DNA from: Fasciolopsis buskii
Taxonomy: Eukaryota; Platyhelminthes; Trematoda; Plagiorchiida; Fasciolidae
DNA: 64,000 bases
Assembly: GCA_008360955.1 (NCBI GenBank)
Contig: LUCM01011198.1
Location: forward strand, 134,982-198,981
Direction of reading: 5' to 3'
The translations under genes and the position numbers were made by a program. Shown here piece after piece: positions 1 through 12,800 of the stretch (position 1 is its first letter; the number at the start of each line of letters is the position of its first letter). Below the pieces are notes generated by a model. The model ran no database searches. It saw only the letters and a list, made by a program, of their open reading frames with translations, and was not told the origin of the DNA.

Positions 1-985
1 TTTAGTACTGCGCAACCTATTGGTTGCCGAATGGCTTTCGTCACCGAATATTTCTCTTGGGGAACGAAAACTGACGGACCCGGTTGCACATTTTTGTCCC
101 AAGACCGGTATTTAATCACAATGACTTTAATACTGAGCTCAAATTGTGTTATTATTCATACTTAGTATCTGTTGTATTATTCCTTACCATCAAATACCAT
201 ATCATCATCTTATGTGCTATTGTTTTGTTATCCCACAGCATAGAATATCGATCCCAACTTATTTTTATTTTTTCTAGTGGGGCATCCATACAACTGGGAC
301 AGATATTATTTATGTGAAGTTTCCATAGACATAGGTCATACTACAACATCTGTTCCCTGCCACATTAGACAAGATCATTTCAAATGTATCCGACAATTTC
401 CCAAATGCCAAACGTCGTTTATCCGTACAAATTTCATCGATATATCACATCTGTTGTGATAAATTCGCGTTTTAACTTAGCACCACGGGATGCTTCAGAC
501 AACTTGAACCAATCCAGCATTTCATCAGAAATGTATAATAATCGGTCATGCTGCACTCAGGGGACATCTTTTGATGTTACTGACTATGAAGGAAAAAGTT
601 GCGAGCGGTTCTTGTGGATCAGGCAACTTTTATTTTCTGGAAAAATTCAAGCTTTTCCCGTTCATGAGTGAGATTTCATCCTTATTGCAATATTTTTACG
701 ATCTAATAATTCATCACAATTCGTTCTGTTTTGAGTCCGATAGCATTGTTATTGTCTCTGATTACATGTATTCTTTATTATGCATTGCTATCAACAGCGA
801 AAATGGGTTATGATTGAAAATGAATGTCATTAAATTTTACCTGAACCATTGATCTTTTAGCCATTTGAATTTACAACCGAACTACTAACCAATACGTGGT
901 GATTCTTCTTCCACACAAATACACAGAAGTGTCCGATCTTTGATCACTGAGGTGGCAGTGTTTAGTCTAATCTTCAATTTTATAG

Positions 986-1037
986 AGGAAGTCCTGAGCA
1001 AGTTTGAAGAGGCATCACAGTTTTCACCCAAATATCA
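986..1037 (+). other. Candidate small plus-strand exon, unidentified
   Basis: Acceptor CAATTTTATAG|AG and consensus donor ATCA|GTAAGT bound a 52-nt open segment encoding EVLSKFEEASQFSPKY (phase 1 in, 2 out). It is antisense to SPAG17. A second open segment at 2134-2191 would fit its outgoing phase. No family recognised; it may be chance. Confidence 0.25.
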
Positions 1038-2133
1038 GTAAGTAAACTGGTTTGAAACAACGTTCTTTCACGTACAATATTGAACGTTCCTGAAGACAAC
1101 TGTTGATATCACTTTGTTAGTCGTACTCCAAAATACTGCACCATAAACCATGGTTTTCTATGACAGCAAGTATTTTATTTCTTTTAAAAAGCCCTCTGAT
1201 TTGAAAGTAGGTGAGTTCGGCCAAGCAAAAGAGCATTTATGTTTGCTATTGACACTTTATTTCGACGCATGTGAAAATAACTCCTTTAAATTGTTCAAGT
1301 TGTGATCAGAATTCTGTTCTTTTAAGATAACTACTGTTCAGTGTGAAGAAAAAGTGTTTTCAAAAACGTGTCAGGAGGAAAGGTAATTAATGATTTGCGA
1401 TAATTTTGAAGGCAAAGAAAACATAAGGCATAAGCCAGTCGTTTGAAATGAAATTAGAAAAACTTTTGCAATGGACAGCTGAAATTTTTTAAGTGAAGAA
1501 ATAAAACCCGAAGCAGATAATGTTCACACATGATCAAGAAAATAAGACAGAGAAGGGAATAATGCAATCGTTTGGCGGCCAGCATGACAGGGATAATACA
1601 CTGAACCGTCCACCTTCGGTAACGACGAAAAACCTGTGGATGATAATGACCAGTCTGTGCACAACACAATTCGCCAAAATGTTACATGCATATTCCGCAT
1701 TTAGAAGAGGGAAGGGATTCGGTCAACTACCCAACAACTGCAAAATTTAGGTAGTAATCTGAGGTATTTGAGTGCGTACAGAGACTACAGTGGTCATATC
1801 TTTTAGTACAAATCAGCCGCGGCTGTACTTCAGGAGTACAACTACCGTTTTCCAAAGGCTTCTTTTGTCCTTCATCAATGTTCTTCTGTTACTCTTATGA
1901 GTAACATCATTGAATATCAGAATTTGTCTGTTGCCTGCAATGTCTTGACATTCTTTCTGGCACTGGATGAATGTGCTTGCAGTGGAGCTATGTAACGGTG
2001 TTCCCAATGCTGATCGCTACAGTACTGATATCGTAAAAACATTTTTTTAGACTAAATACACTTCAGTTTATTTTGATCTGCACCACTAATAACCTTGAAA
2101 CAACCTGCTTTACTTTTGTTCTCTATCTCACAG

Positions 2134-2191
2134 CAACAACTATTCAAAAAGAGAAGAAAAAGAACAGGAACAGTGGAAATCCGACTGGAAA
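2134..2191 (+). other. Candidate small plus-strand exon, unidentified
   Basis: Acceptor CTATCTCACAG|CA and a weak donor GGAAA|GTATTG. With incoming phase 2 it reads NNYSKREEKEQEQWKSDWK, a charged, helix-prone sequence. Phase-compatible with the candidate exon at 986-1037. Function unknown. Confidence 0.2.
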
Positions 2192-3162
2192 GTATTGAGT
2201 TGAACAACCATACAAGAGAGAAAGTCCAGCGCTAAATGCGATGAGAATTAGGTGCGTCCGTGGAGCGGAAAATGGGCTTTTGATGATACCACCTACGACA
2301 AACAGGAGAACTTTTCAACATATTATCATTTCACATCGAAGCGTTTCTCGTTGGCATTCCCTTTGTGATAAGAACATTTTTTCATAGGACGTCCAGAAAC
2401 TTATTTCACCTCACTTACCATATTTCGTCTCTTAGGTAAATGGCCAAGTTTCAGTTTACATGATTGATGTTTCTTCTTCCATTTCAGAAGCCCTCATGCA
2501 CAATGGATAGAGTAATAATGCGTGTGATTTGACTTATGAAAGTTGTGCTCGCAAAATCTGTTTTGATCCCGTTCAACCAAAAAATGATTTGTCAAAGTTG
2601 CAGTCTTATAAATCAACATCTCCCACTGTCTGTTCGATCCAACTTTATTGGTATGAAGACCCAAAACGCTGATAGTTTATGCAAATTTTCGCGAATTGGA
2701 CTAGTCAAATTTCTCAGTTTTGATGACGATGATGAATTAGTTTTTTACTAAATTTTGCTGGGATGAAGACTCGAATGCAACTGTTTGTCGGCACCAAGTC
2801 TGTAAAAATAATAATTTGAATTGGAACTCAGTACACAATAACCTCAATGTCATACCGAGTGCGTTCGACGGTTCGGTATCAGGAAGAGGACTAGTACAAA
2901 GCTACCTTGGGCTTGCCCCGGAAATTTATTACTTCAGATGCTCGAACGTCCAGCCAAAGACTAGTATCCCATAAGTGATGGATTAACGAATGATATAACA
3001 GAGTCGGAATATATCTGTGTAAACCAGTGAAATGAGAAAGATCAAAACACGAGCTTACTTTCCAGTTAGCATGTTTCAAACTTTGGTAATTCTTGTATAG
3101 CTTTCCACATTTAAAGAAAAAAAGCGTTGCAGCACAAATGTATTTGAGTATTTGGTTCTCAC

Positions 3163-3397
3163 TTTTTTGTTCCTCGACCTTTTTACGCCCACTTTTGCCA
3201 GGAGGTCGACTTTTTGCTGGCATCGTACTACCCCGACGGCTAGCGCATGGAACTGGCTCTTCCAGCTTCTGGCTAGGCACTGGTTTTGGCTGTAGAATTT
3301 TTGCCTCATCTGACGGAAACCGAGGTCGGTCACTTTGATACAATCGTTCCGCAGTTACAGTCCCGCGTTCTATTTTGTCTCCAGCCGGTGATAAAAT
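3163..3397 (-). CDS. SPAG17: SPAG17 exon 19 (last exon visible)
   Basis: Acceptor CTCTTCAAACAG|ATT and donor AAAAAA|GTGAGA; 235 nt, phase 0 in and phase 1 out. It starts ILSPAGDKIERGT, equivalent to human ILFADGTVSRSP, followed by a proline/lysine-rich tail ending GRKKVEEQK. Since it leaves in phase 1, at least one further exon is required and must lie left of 3163, probably beyond the window. Confidence 0.88.
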
Positions 3398-3847
3398 CTG
3401 TTTGAAGAGATTGAAAATATGTGAACATTTATTATACTGCGCGGTCCATAATGAATTTTCCTTAGGTCTGAATTGGTCCAAATCTTGCCTCATAGTGTGA
3501 TTTCTTTATTTAAGATAATCATAGCTCATCGCTTTGGAATAACTATCTAGTTGACCAGTGGATTAGATAAATCCAACGAAAACGATACACAAAAAGGACT
3601 GCAAACTTTTAATACGTGGTAATACTGGGCTTGGCGGAAAATTCCGATTCCGTTTATTTGTATTTATTTTCCTGCAAGACGAACCATATTTTGTGAAATA
3701 CAACCGATAACATGGCCTTGATACATGTGCGGTTAGCCCCACGTAATGCTTTCCTGTTTTGACTGTAGGGTTCCTTTATTAGATCGACATCGCAGCGACG
3801 CTAACCCCGTATAGAAAATATGCAGTAATTATTCAAATATAAATTTG

Positions 3848-3882
<35 letters not shown>

Positions 3883-6800
3883 CCAGGAAGTAGTATCTGG
3901 ATGCGTGAACAAAATTTGCCCGGGAGCACACGACCGGTTTCGCGGTTATTGTCGCTCGTCAGGTATGCGTACCCGATGCTCTCTTGTCCAAACATCCACA
4001 TACTTGTACACTCCGAATTGATTGATATTTCTCACCACAATCGAATCTGTAGCAACAGGAGTGTGCATGGAAGCTCTTCAACGCACGTTATAACGTATGA
4101 CTTATGGTACTTCAAAGAACAATTATCAATCACTTCTAATGGTCTAAGCCTGCAATTTATTGGTTGTGGTTGCGTGTGCAGATTGTTTGTTTAACAGGAG
4201 CAGCATGCTTTGACAGTAGAGCTAAGTGAGTGTGTAAACATGCCAATGCGCACCACTAGATATGGCAGAAAAAAGAACTGATGGAAGCAGTTTTGCGCCC
4301 TGTGTTATGCCAATTTCACTGTGGAGGCGACTGACTTGCCGACTTGCGTTAGCGGGAAACGCAGTGGCATGCTTTTCTGCCATTTTCTATCACATACCCA
4401 AGCTAGTGTGCTTCACAGTTCTTGAACTCTCCGGAGGCCCGTTTTCTAGTCTTTGCACCCATTTACAAAATTTGGAGGCTTGTCAGCGTCTAATTCTTCC
4501 ATTCCAAAACCCCACTGTAATCATATTCACACAAATAAAGCTAAAACTAAGAACAAACGTGAACCGATAGAACCCTAAACCGCTTTTTTCAGGCAAATAG
4601 TCACGAACAGAAATATGTAACAAAACACTTAGTATTCACAATGTACTGTTTTCTGAACCATCACAAAAGAAAATAATTCGCAAATGAAATTAGATAGGAA
4701 TGATCTTAGCCAATTACCTTTATTCCAACGCTACCTTGTTTCTGATTTTTAGCACGGGTGAGCACAATCACGAATCCACTTCTCATTAGGTACCGGTGCA
4801 GCTCAACTTCGTCAGTCTCTTTCAGCTGTCTGGCATGCGAGGCTTGCATTTTCAGGATAATCGACTGAGTTTTCACCGGGGTAGATGAGGCAGCCGGTTT
4901 GGATGTATCCGGTAGTTGCAAAGTAGTACTATTCTGCGACGTTTGGTTCGTAGAATGTCCAGTAGTTATTTCTGTCGAATCCAATAGGTTTGATACTGGG
5001 ACTATTTAAAGCAAACAATTTTCACGGAGTTCAAAAGCATTGGTACTTAACGCTATCTCGACGAGGCGTATTTAGTTACTCAGTCATATTGCTAGACTCA
5101 AATCGCACGACCCAAGTAAAGCAATCTCTCCTGGTAGATTATCCTATTCCTTAGTCAGAAATGGCAAGATCAGTGAAGTTAGCTTGCGTATTTTTGCCAC
5201 CGACAATTTTCACTTTAACCCACTTTTTGACAGATGTCCGGGTTATTAGTTTACGAGTGTGGTTCCTCTAGACTGAACTAAATACCCATAAAACTCATGT
5301 CATAGATTCGTATAAGCCGCACGCTACAGTTAGAATCAAAATGACTACTCGTTTGTTCACAGATGTTTTCTTTGATCCATATTCGGATAAACTATACTCC
5401 CAACTTCATTCGACCTCCTGTGAATCCAGACAAGCCGGTTATTTTTATGCCAAGGAGAAAGACTGCCCTGTCAGCCCAATGAAAAACAAAGTCCTAGTAC
5501 AGCGCACAAAAACAATTCTATCAAATGTTTAAGGTTCGAATTCAGTGAAATCGAGAGAATGGAAGCATAACGAGATCAGAATCCGCATGAAAACACTTGG
5601 ACTGAAATGAAAGTATTTGCGATTATACAAATTCGTGGTCGCAGGTGCAGCCTGGACGAATAGACGGTTAGTTAAGCTTCTGTACGTTGGAGAAAGAATA
5701 CGATACAATTACTTTTAATAAGAGCAGCTCAATTGTGTCAATACTGAATATATCTTAGTAGTGTGTGTATTTTGTCTATTTGAGAATCTCACTTACATCA
5801 GTTCGCCAACATTCCTGACCCTCGTCTACCCCTCTTCCTTTGTTGTGGTCATTGGATATGGTATTTCTTTTGTCCTTATATGAATCTTTCGTCACAGAAG
5901 TTTTGGCGCCCCCACAAACAAAAGCGAAGAATATGACCCTATAGTTAACGAAACCCATATGTAACCATCTTGTTCATCACTTAATTATGAAAACAAGCAC
6001 GCATGAATGACGACGGAAGTCCAGGATTTCAATAACACCGGACAAAAACCCCATTTGACTAAGTGAAATTTAGTACAGCAGCGTGGCAAATTATCAGTTT
6101 GTAAAATACGTCTAACTTGCAAAAATGAGAACCAAAACGTTGGGCTGATTACTCAACGTTTCTCCATTAATGATATACGTGTAAATGGTTTACTAACTGG
6201 CTATAGAACAAAGACAAAATTAGCACATTCACTGGAAGAATTTTGCAAGAAAAGATGATTAGAGGAGACAACAATATCCCTAATCATTTACCTCCTTTTT
6301 ATTAATGAAATAACAAGTGTACGTCATCTTTCAGGAAAGGGGCCGCAACCAACAGAGGGCTGCCAAGCGGGGAAGTTGACCGGCCGTGGGTGGGTTCGAA
6401 CCCACGACGTTCACGTCCAAACGCCTCGACCTTATCCGCTTGGCCACTGCCGGCCAGTTGGGTTTTCGAAGTTACTTTACATGAAGAGTTATAGACTTAC
6501 TAAACAGTTTGCCATTTTTCTTTCCACCTTTGTTCCTAACGGATCTGCGGTTGGAAATTTTTTCTAATTGAATGAACGTGAATACGCTCATATCATTCAG
6601 CATAACTTGTGCCTCATAAGACCATCTAGTCAGTTGACAGATAACACACTAGTGAGCGAATATGCTTTCAATGACCTCTTTTCATGCTCATACAATTCAT
6701 TTGGATTATTCTGATGGCTGGAGGACCGAGTTGAAGGAGATAAGAATGTCTGAGTGACAGTGCGGCACGCGTCGTCCTGTGTGACCGTAGGTTTTGGGTT

Positions 6801-9800
6801 GACAAAGATCAATTGTGAGTCAGTGGTCACTTATCTTACACCGGTCACTTTTATGCAAGTAGGCCGGGACTTAACGGACAAATGGTGATTGCTTCTGCCG
6901 TACCTAATACTCGAATTTAAGCTAGTTTTGATTGAATGTCCAAGACTGTGATGGATTTGGATGCATTTACGGGCTCAGTGATGTGACTACTGTTGACCAC
7001 AAATTTTAGATCTACCTCTGCGAAATGAAGTAGCATACGAAGGATTTATTGAAAACAGTGGCTCTTTATTTTCTTGTTTGTAATGTGACCACAAAATGGT
7101 TCAGGCTAATTACCAAATAATTTGGGTCACCTGAATCACCTTCCGGTTGAGTTTCTCGGGACCACCAAATGAAGTACGCAGGAGATTGTACCAGTGAATA
7201 CCGACAAATTTCTCTAAACTTCAATAAACGTATGGTGGTTGTTTCACTTATTAGAGCACTTTTCCAGGCTTTTGCAGACATTTCTAGCCTTGACTCCACA
7301 ATGAGAAATTCCGACCTAAAACCTATGAGCGGTGATGCAAAAGAATGTAACGCACAGGGTTATCCTGCTAACACATTGTTGTTTGTTCTACTTTATTCCA
7401 CCGTTTGCCAAATAATTTGCAAACCTTTTGTGGCAATATCGAGAAAGCACAACGACCGAAGACAATACAAAGATAACGTAAAAACTTATAAATTGTAAAT
7501 CCCGAAAGGGAAAAATAAAAGGCATACCTTCGGTATGTTCCAAATGCAAGAATGTGATCTGCGCACCATTTGAAAGGGTAGCAATTACCGATTGGATTGC
7601 ACGTTGTTCGATGTTCGGATCAGTTTTACGTGTATTATTTGCTAGAGGCGGTAAAGCCACTTCCGACATTCGTTCGACTTGTTCCGGACTGGACATCGTA
7701 TTCTGACTGTTAGGCTCTGGTTGATTGGCATTAGACGGCGTCCCTTCTCCAGTGGTTTTCGTTAACTAAAATATTTTGCATACGTTATTTTCTCATAAAT
7801 GGCGAAGAATTAATTGTCTGATTCAGTCTAAAGCTGATACTTTGAGTCAGTTAAAAAGTGTATTTTAGGGAATAAATACTCAGTTATTTACTCAAAGAAG
7901 TAAGTATGGAAGAGTGATTAGAAACGCGACTGTAATCCTACCATCTGTTTCATTCTGACCGTGTGAGTAAATATTTTCATGTGCTTTTTCTTTTTGCATT
8001 TTGTCAGCCGGATCTAGAAAAAAAACCATGTCCAACTTAGTCAAAGAGATACATTCAAGTTTGATCACATGTTTAAAAATTTGCGAAGGTACTCCCTCGC
8101 TAGGTTTGAAGTTGCGCTGTGTACATCCTTTTGTGGTGCATTTTTTTTCCAACGCCATAAAATTTCGTTGTACCCCATCCATATCAACTAGGCCATTTTG
8201 GATGCAACTAAATATCAAAAACGCATAATTGCAATGATGTCCATCTACGCGCAAAGGATATGCAACATTTTCGTTCCCTTGATGTTGATAGGAAACATTC
8301 GTAAGATTATTTGATATCGTCTTCATCAAGCGTGCAAATCAGATTTGTACCACTTCCACAACGTGGATGAAACCTAATATCCAAGTCCAAATACACTTCA
8401 ACAAACTGATCGAGTAGGATTTGAAATCAGTCTCAACAAAGCATTTCGAAAAAGGCATTCAATTGAACATGTTGAAGGGCGAACGGCATGGTACAGTTGT
8501 CTATCCGTAGATTTGATCCAATAGGTAACATCAAATGTAAACAATACTCACTGTCCAGGGCAGTTTATCTGCCTGAGGTGAATTAGCGACGGTCACTTGG
8601 AGACCATCAGAGAAGTGGGCTGTAAGCGAGCTGTAGTGTGTTGACGTTCGTTTGCCGTTAGTGGAAGTAGCTATACGATTGTCCATTGTGTCCTTATCGT
8701 GTGCACTGCAAACATTTTCCATCGCTTCATGTTCGGCACGCCTTACTCCATCGTCCACTAGAGGTTCACCAACCTTCAAAAGGAATATGGAAATTTCACC
8801 TAGAACTAAATCTTATGATGAATACATTTTGAATAAAAAATGAGCTATGAAAATTTTACTGGACATGAACCCCATTTAACCTTGGGTGGGGACCTACGAA
8901 ATTCGCCCATCGAATGGTTGAGCTTATATTGAGTAATTCGACTAAGTGACGTGGTCAATACCTTTTGTCCATCGGATGCCTTTTCTTGAACACAAATTTT
9001 TTTCAATCACTTATAACTTTCCCATTTCTTATTTGAATTTTAAATATTTTGGTATTTATTGGGTGCTATTTCATTCACTCCGTTCCTGAGTAGGCAAGCC
9101 TGAAGGATAATTGGTAGAAGCTATTAAAAATAGCGTATTGTAAATGGGTGAAGACGCATAATTCTTGTATGAGCTTCTGCTAAACAATCGATTTTTACAG
9201 TCTACTTCACTTCTAACGGTCCTAGTGTTACAAAATTTAGGTTTTCTAAGATTAATGTTTACGGCAACAACAGCCCTTTATTCTGATCTTGCCAAGAGAC
9301 TGAAATTGAAGTTGAATAATATTGAAGAGGGTTTTGGGGAAAAAATGAACAATAAAAGTTCTCGTTTGTAACAATGTTATTAACCGCGGCATTTCGCCAT
9401 TCCACTCACCCCTCCCCCTGAACACGGATAATAAGAGCGTGAAAACTAAACATGGAATATTCTAGCTACATCTGTTTGCATGAAGCCAGTAAGGATCTAT
9501 CAAACAATATCTGTCGTGGGATACTATGCATTGCAAACCGTCTGTTAGTGTGCGGTGCAAGTTTAAAAACAATATCAAAATTGAACCCCGTCCTTCCGTA
9601 CTAAACTTCTCCCGTCAGAATTAATAATTCGTTATCCTCATCCTTTGTAACAGTAGGCCTATGTGTAACCTTTGTGTCATACGGGAGAACAGATCTAGTC
9701 AGTGGTAAGAATTAGCTAGCCGAACAGATGCCACTTTTACGCCACCAAGAGATGACAGCCGTCCAGCCCGACTTAAGAAACGTTTCTAGGACTTTAGCTA

Positions 9801-12800
9801 ATTGAAGTTTAGACCGGTAAATTTCATTCCGCCCCTCCACAGCGAACGCTGTTGGGTTTTGCTCAGGCTTTGTTCTTCTACTGTTGCGTCAACACGCGAA
9901 TCGGCTCAACCTGTTAGTGACAATAAGGCAACAACCCATCAAGACCCCGCTGGAAGTACAAGCTTTGTAGTACGTACAAAATCAGACTGGATTGCCACTC
10001 GAACCGAACAGATTTTTTTGTTCAAAAAGTTTCGTGAATCTTATTTCCATTTCCCAATACTGCACCTAGCGTTAGATAATATTCGAACCGGAAGATATTT
10101 ACCGTCTACTGTTTCTGGTAAGTGATCTAGTGTAAACGAGAACCCTACGCAGCATAACTTTTGTGACAAAAAAAATCTAGCTGGCCGGTCCATTTTCGAC
10201 CACCATAAAACAAGCCTGTAAACTCAAAATGCTCTTTGAAACATTGAGCCCAGTTCTGAAAGCAATTATCCTACTTAAGATTTACTTCAGTATTACATTG
10301 TTTATCCAGGTGACACTCAAAAACGTTCACTTAGCTCCGCGTAAAATAAGAGAATAATGTACTTCAATTTTTTTACTGGCTGACATTAGCCGTTGATCGA
10401 TTTGACCAACAGTCCCTTTCACCGCCTGAACTTCGTATGGCAAGAAAACAATGAATTTCCTTTCTAGCAAAATTAATTGCTTAGTTTCTTACTCAAACTA
10501 ATTATACAGAGAGTATCGTTGATTATAATTGTATGGCATTTCGAAGCAAGACAAAATTTGGTCACTGTCGTTACCTTATCTGCAAGATTTTCGTCTCGGC
10601 TTTCCGTAGTTTGTTCTATTACATCCGTTACTGGGTCAATCCGGTGAACGGTGAACACGTGATTGTCCTTTTGCAAGCTTACACGAAGCATTGATTCCCC
10701 TAACAAAAAATGGAAATAAATAAATACCATGAGCAGTAAGTCACAAGTAAGTCACAGTTAAAAGAATTACAGAATAAATTTGTGAAATAGTTAGATTACT
10801 CTTGGCTTCTGCTCATTTACTACTTTCCTATAAGAATCATTACTGATACTTAGCGTATTACTTATTCCGAATATTGATTTGTTATCCATTTATTACTCAG
10901 ACGCTGACTGCACAGTTTGTGGTATGGGTCAGACCTATTATATCACCCAAATGATCGATCAATGTTGTTGCAAGATGCAAGAAGACTGCTAAGCTTTGGA
11001 CGCTGCCGTTGTACACCATTATTCTTCCAAGGCTGAAACAGTGTCATAGTAGTGTTAAAGTTTAGCAACGTCTGCTGAAAGTAAATACAATGTCTAGTTC
11101 AAGCTAAAAGTCTCTGGTTGTTTCTTGTGGGCTTTAGAATGTGTTACTCATGCGAAAACACTACATTTTTCAGCAGACACTAACCCAAGGAAAACAATGA
11201 TGTGCATTAAATTAAGACCGTCAGTTAAGAGAGTGACGCTAATATATTCGAGACAAAACTGGCCCTCTGAACGATGGTTTAAGGACGTGAAACTTGCCCG
11301 TGATCGACGGTATAAATTTTCCTTAAGTCTTACACTTCCATTGCAATTTCATTTCGAGATTCGTTAGAACTCACTAGCACAGAAAAAAAGTGCAAGGTTA
11401 GCCACTGTAAAATAAACGGAGTTGAAGAGTTCTTGTTCAAAAGGGAAAACATGTTTAATTTATTAACTGACAAAACACTGCATATATAAATTTGTCACAC
11501 GCGGTAGAATACAGCCGGTTCTTTAAACATCAATCAGTGGAGGCACAAGAACCCGAGAAGTGTCCTACTTGATTGAACCAACTGGTATGTTCCGCATTTT
11601 CCTTCATTTGATGCACTGATTTTTTCCATTTATACTTTAGTGGCGGATGCTCAGCAGCGTTACCGCAGTCTACTAGCAGCTGTGCATTATGTGATAAACT
11701 ACCTGTAACCTATTTAGCAATGCAACCGCAAAATTCCATTAATTTAGATTATTAAAGTCCAAAGGCTTGGTCCAGCAAATGTTTTGGAAACTTTACAAGC
11801 CCAGTGCAAAACGAAATTTTTTTGATTTGTTATGCAGATAATTTGGTAAGCTGTGGAAGGAATTATCAGTGGTAAAGAGAGAGCTGACTACCACATTTTG
11901 TTCTGCACAAAATAACTATGCCTAATTGTGTTAGAATCGTAATTTGCGTAAATTATTTGAATTGTATCTTTAAGTTGACGCATTTCATGTAAATGCAGAC
12001 ATAAATGGATGTATAACTATGCACATACGTCCACCGGCTTGAAGACAGTCTTTATTATCGGTGCAAGAACACGGAAAAACCGTGACGCAGTAGAGAATAA
12101 ATAGGGTAAGTGGCTGGACAAGATAAAATGAGGACATTTTGTGATGCCGTATACGTTTTGTGATATTTTTCAATGTTTTCGTTTATCTATGGCTAAAGGG
12201 TAGTCAGGCAAATCTTGTCCTACGTCCCATCCTAAAGTGGATAATAATTTTACAGACCTTTTCCCTGAGTAAATCCAATGAGGCACAGAACGGCAAGGTA
12301 CCTGGTGTCTTCAGGCTACAGCTACGAGTGCAGCCACCTAATTCCTGGTTAGCCTTGAGGAGTGTGATCTCATACTCTCCGACTAAGTAAATGCGGATAA
12401 GTAGCAGCAGCGCAGCGAATATCACGGGTTTTTATTCGGTTAGCATCCGACCCGTTATATTATCACAAGTTCCTATTGGTTGAACCTTGGTCTGTACTCT
12501 TGCATGTGCGAGAGGACAGCATGTCTACACGTACATTAGATATCAGAAGACGAGCACTGAGCTGCGTCTTCGTGTGTGCACCCATCGCGGTTCCTGTTTC
12601 GTACACATAAATGCATATATAAATACATATAGAAAACAACACCAAATTCAAGGCTGAAACCCAAGAAAATATATGATTCACTGCGTACCGTTAGGAAATT
12701 CACTGCGCTCTGTGCGAATCGTACCGCCATCTGTGGGGAACATGTGTGTGATTTCACCGGTCCAGTGAGGCACACAGTTGTTCACGTCGTACCCAACGAA

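Larger units (their letters stand above)
1..3162. other. Left flank, presumed SPAG17 intron 19
   Basis: No further SPAG17 exon was recognised. AT-rich sequence without clear LINE coding. On the minus strand, 1-78 has an open frame (about VQPGPSVFVPQEKYS) reaching the edge, but there is no supporting acceptor. Two short plus-strand segments with splice-like borders (986-1037, 2134-2191) are listed separately. Confidence 0.6.
3398..4717 (-). other. SPAG17 intron 18
   Basis: Holds a (TA)n run and a hammerhead-like short retroposon (3851-4090). A 102-codon plus-strand open frame at 4262-4570 has no recognisable domain. Confidence 0.8.

Noticed and set aside
2891..3162. Continuation of SPAG17 exon 19 downstream of 3163
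   Set aside because: The open frame continues (SENQILKYICAATLFFF) but becomes hydrophobic and unlike SPAG17, and a GTGAGA donor precedes it.
5776..5958. Extra SPAG17 exon between exons 17 and 18 (good GTAAGT donor)
   Set aside because: The required incoming and outgoing phase 1 meets a stop, and exons 17 and 18 already join in phase with continuous homology.
6301..6458. A functional tRNA gene
   Set aside because: Boxes A and B are good, but the anticodon arm and acceptor stem do not fold cleanly, and a second diverged copy shares a non-tRNA tail; this is a SINE.
7066..7299. Another SPAG17 exon
   Set aside because: Candidate borders do not preserve phase 1 to phase 1 and the translation has no similarity to the family.
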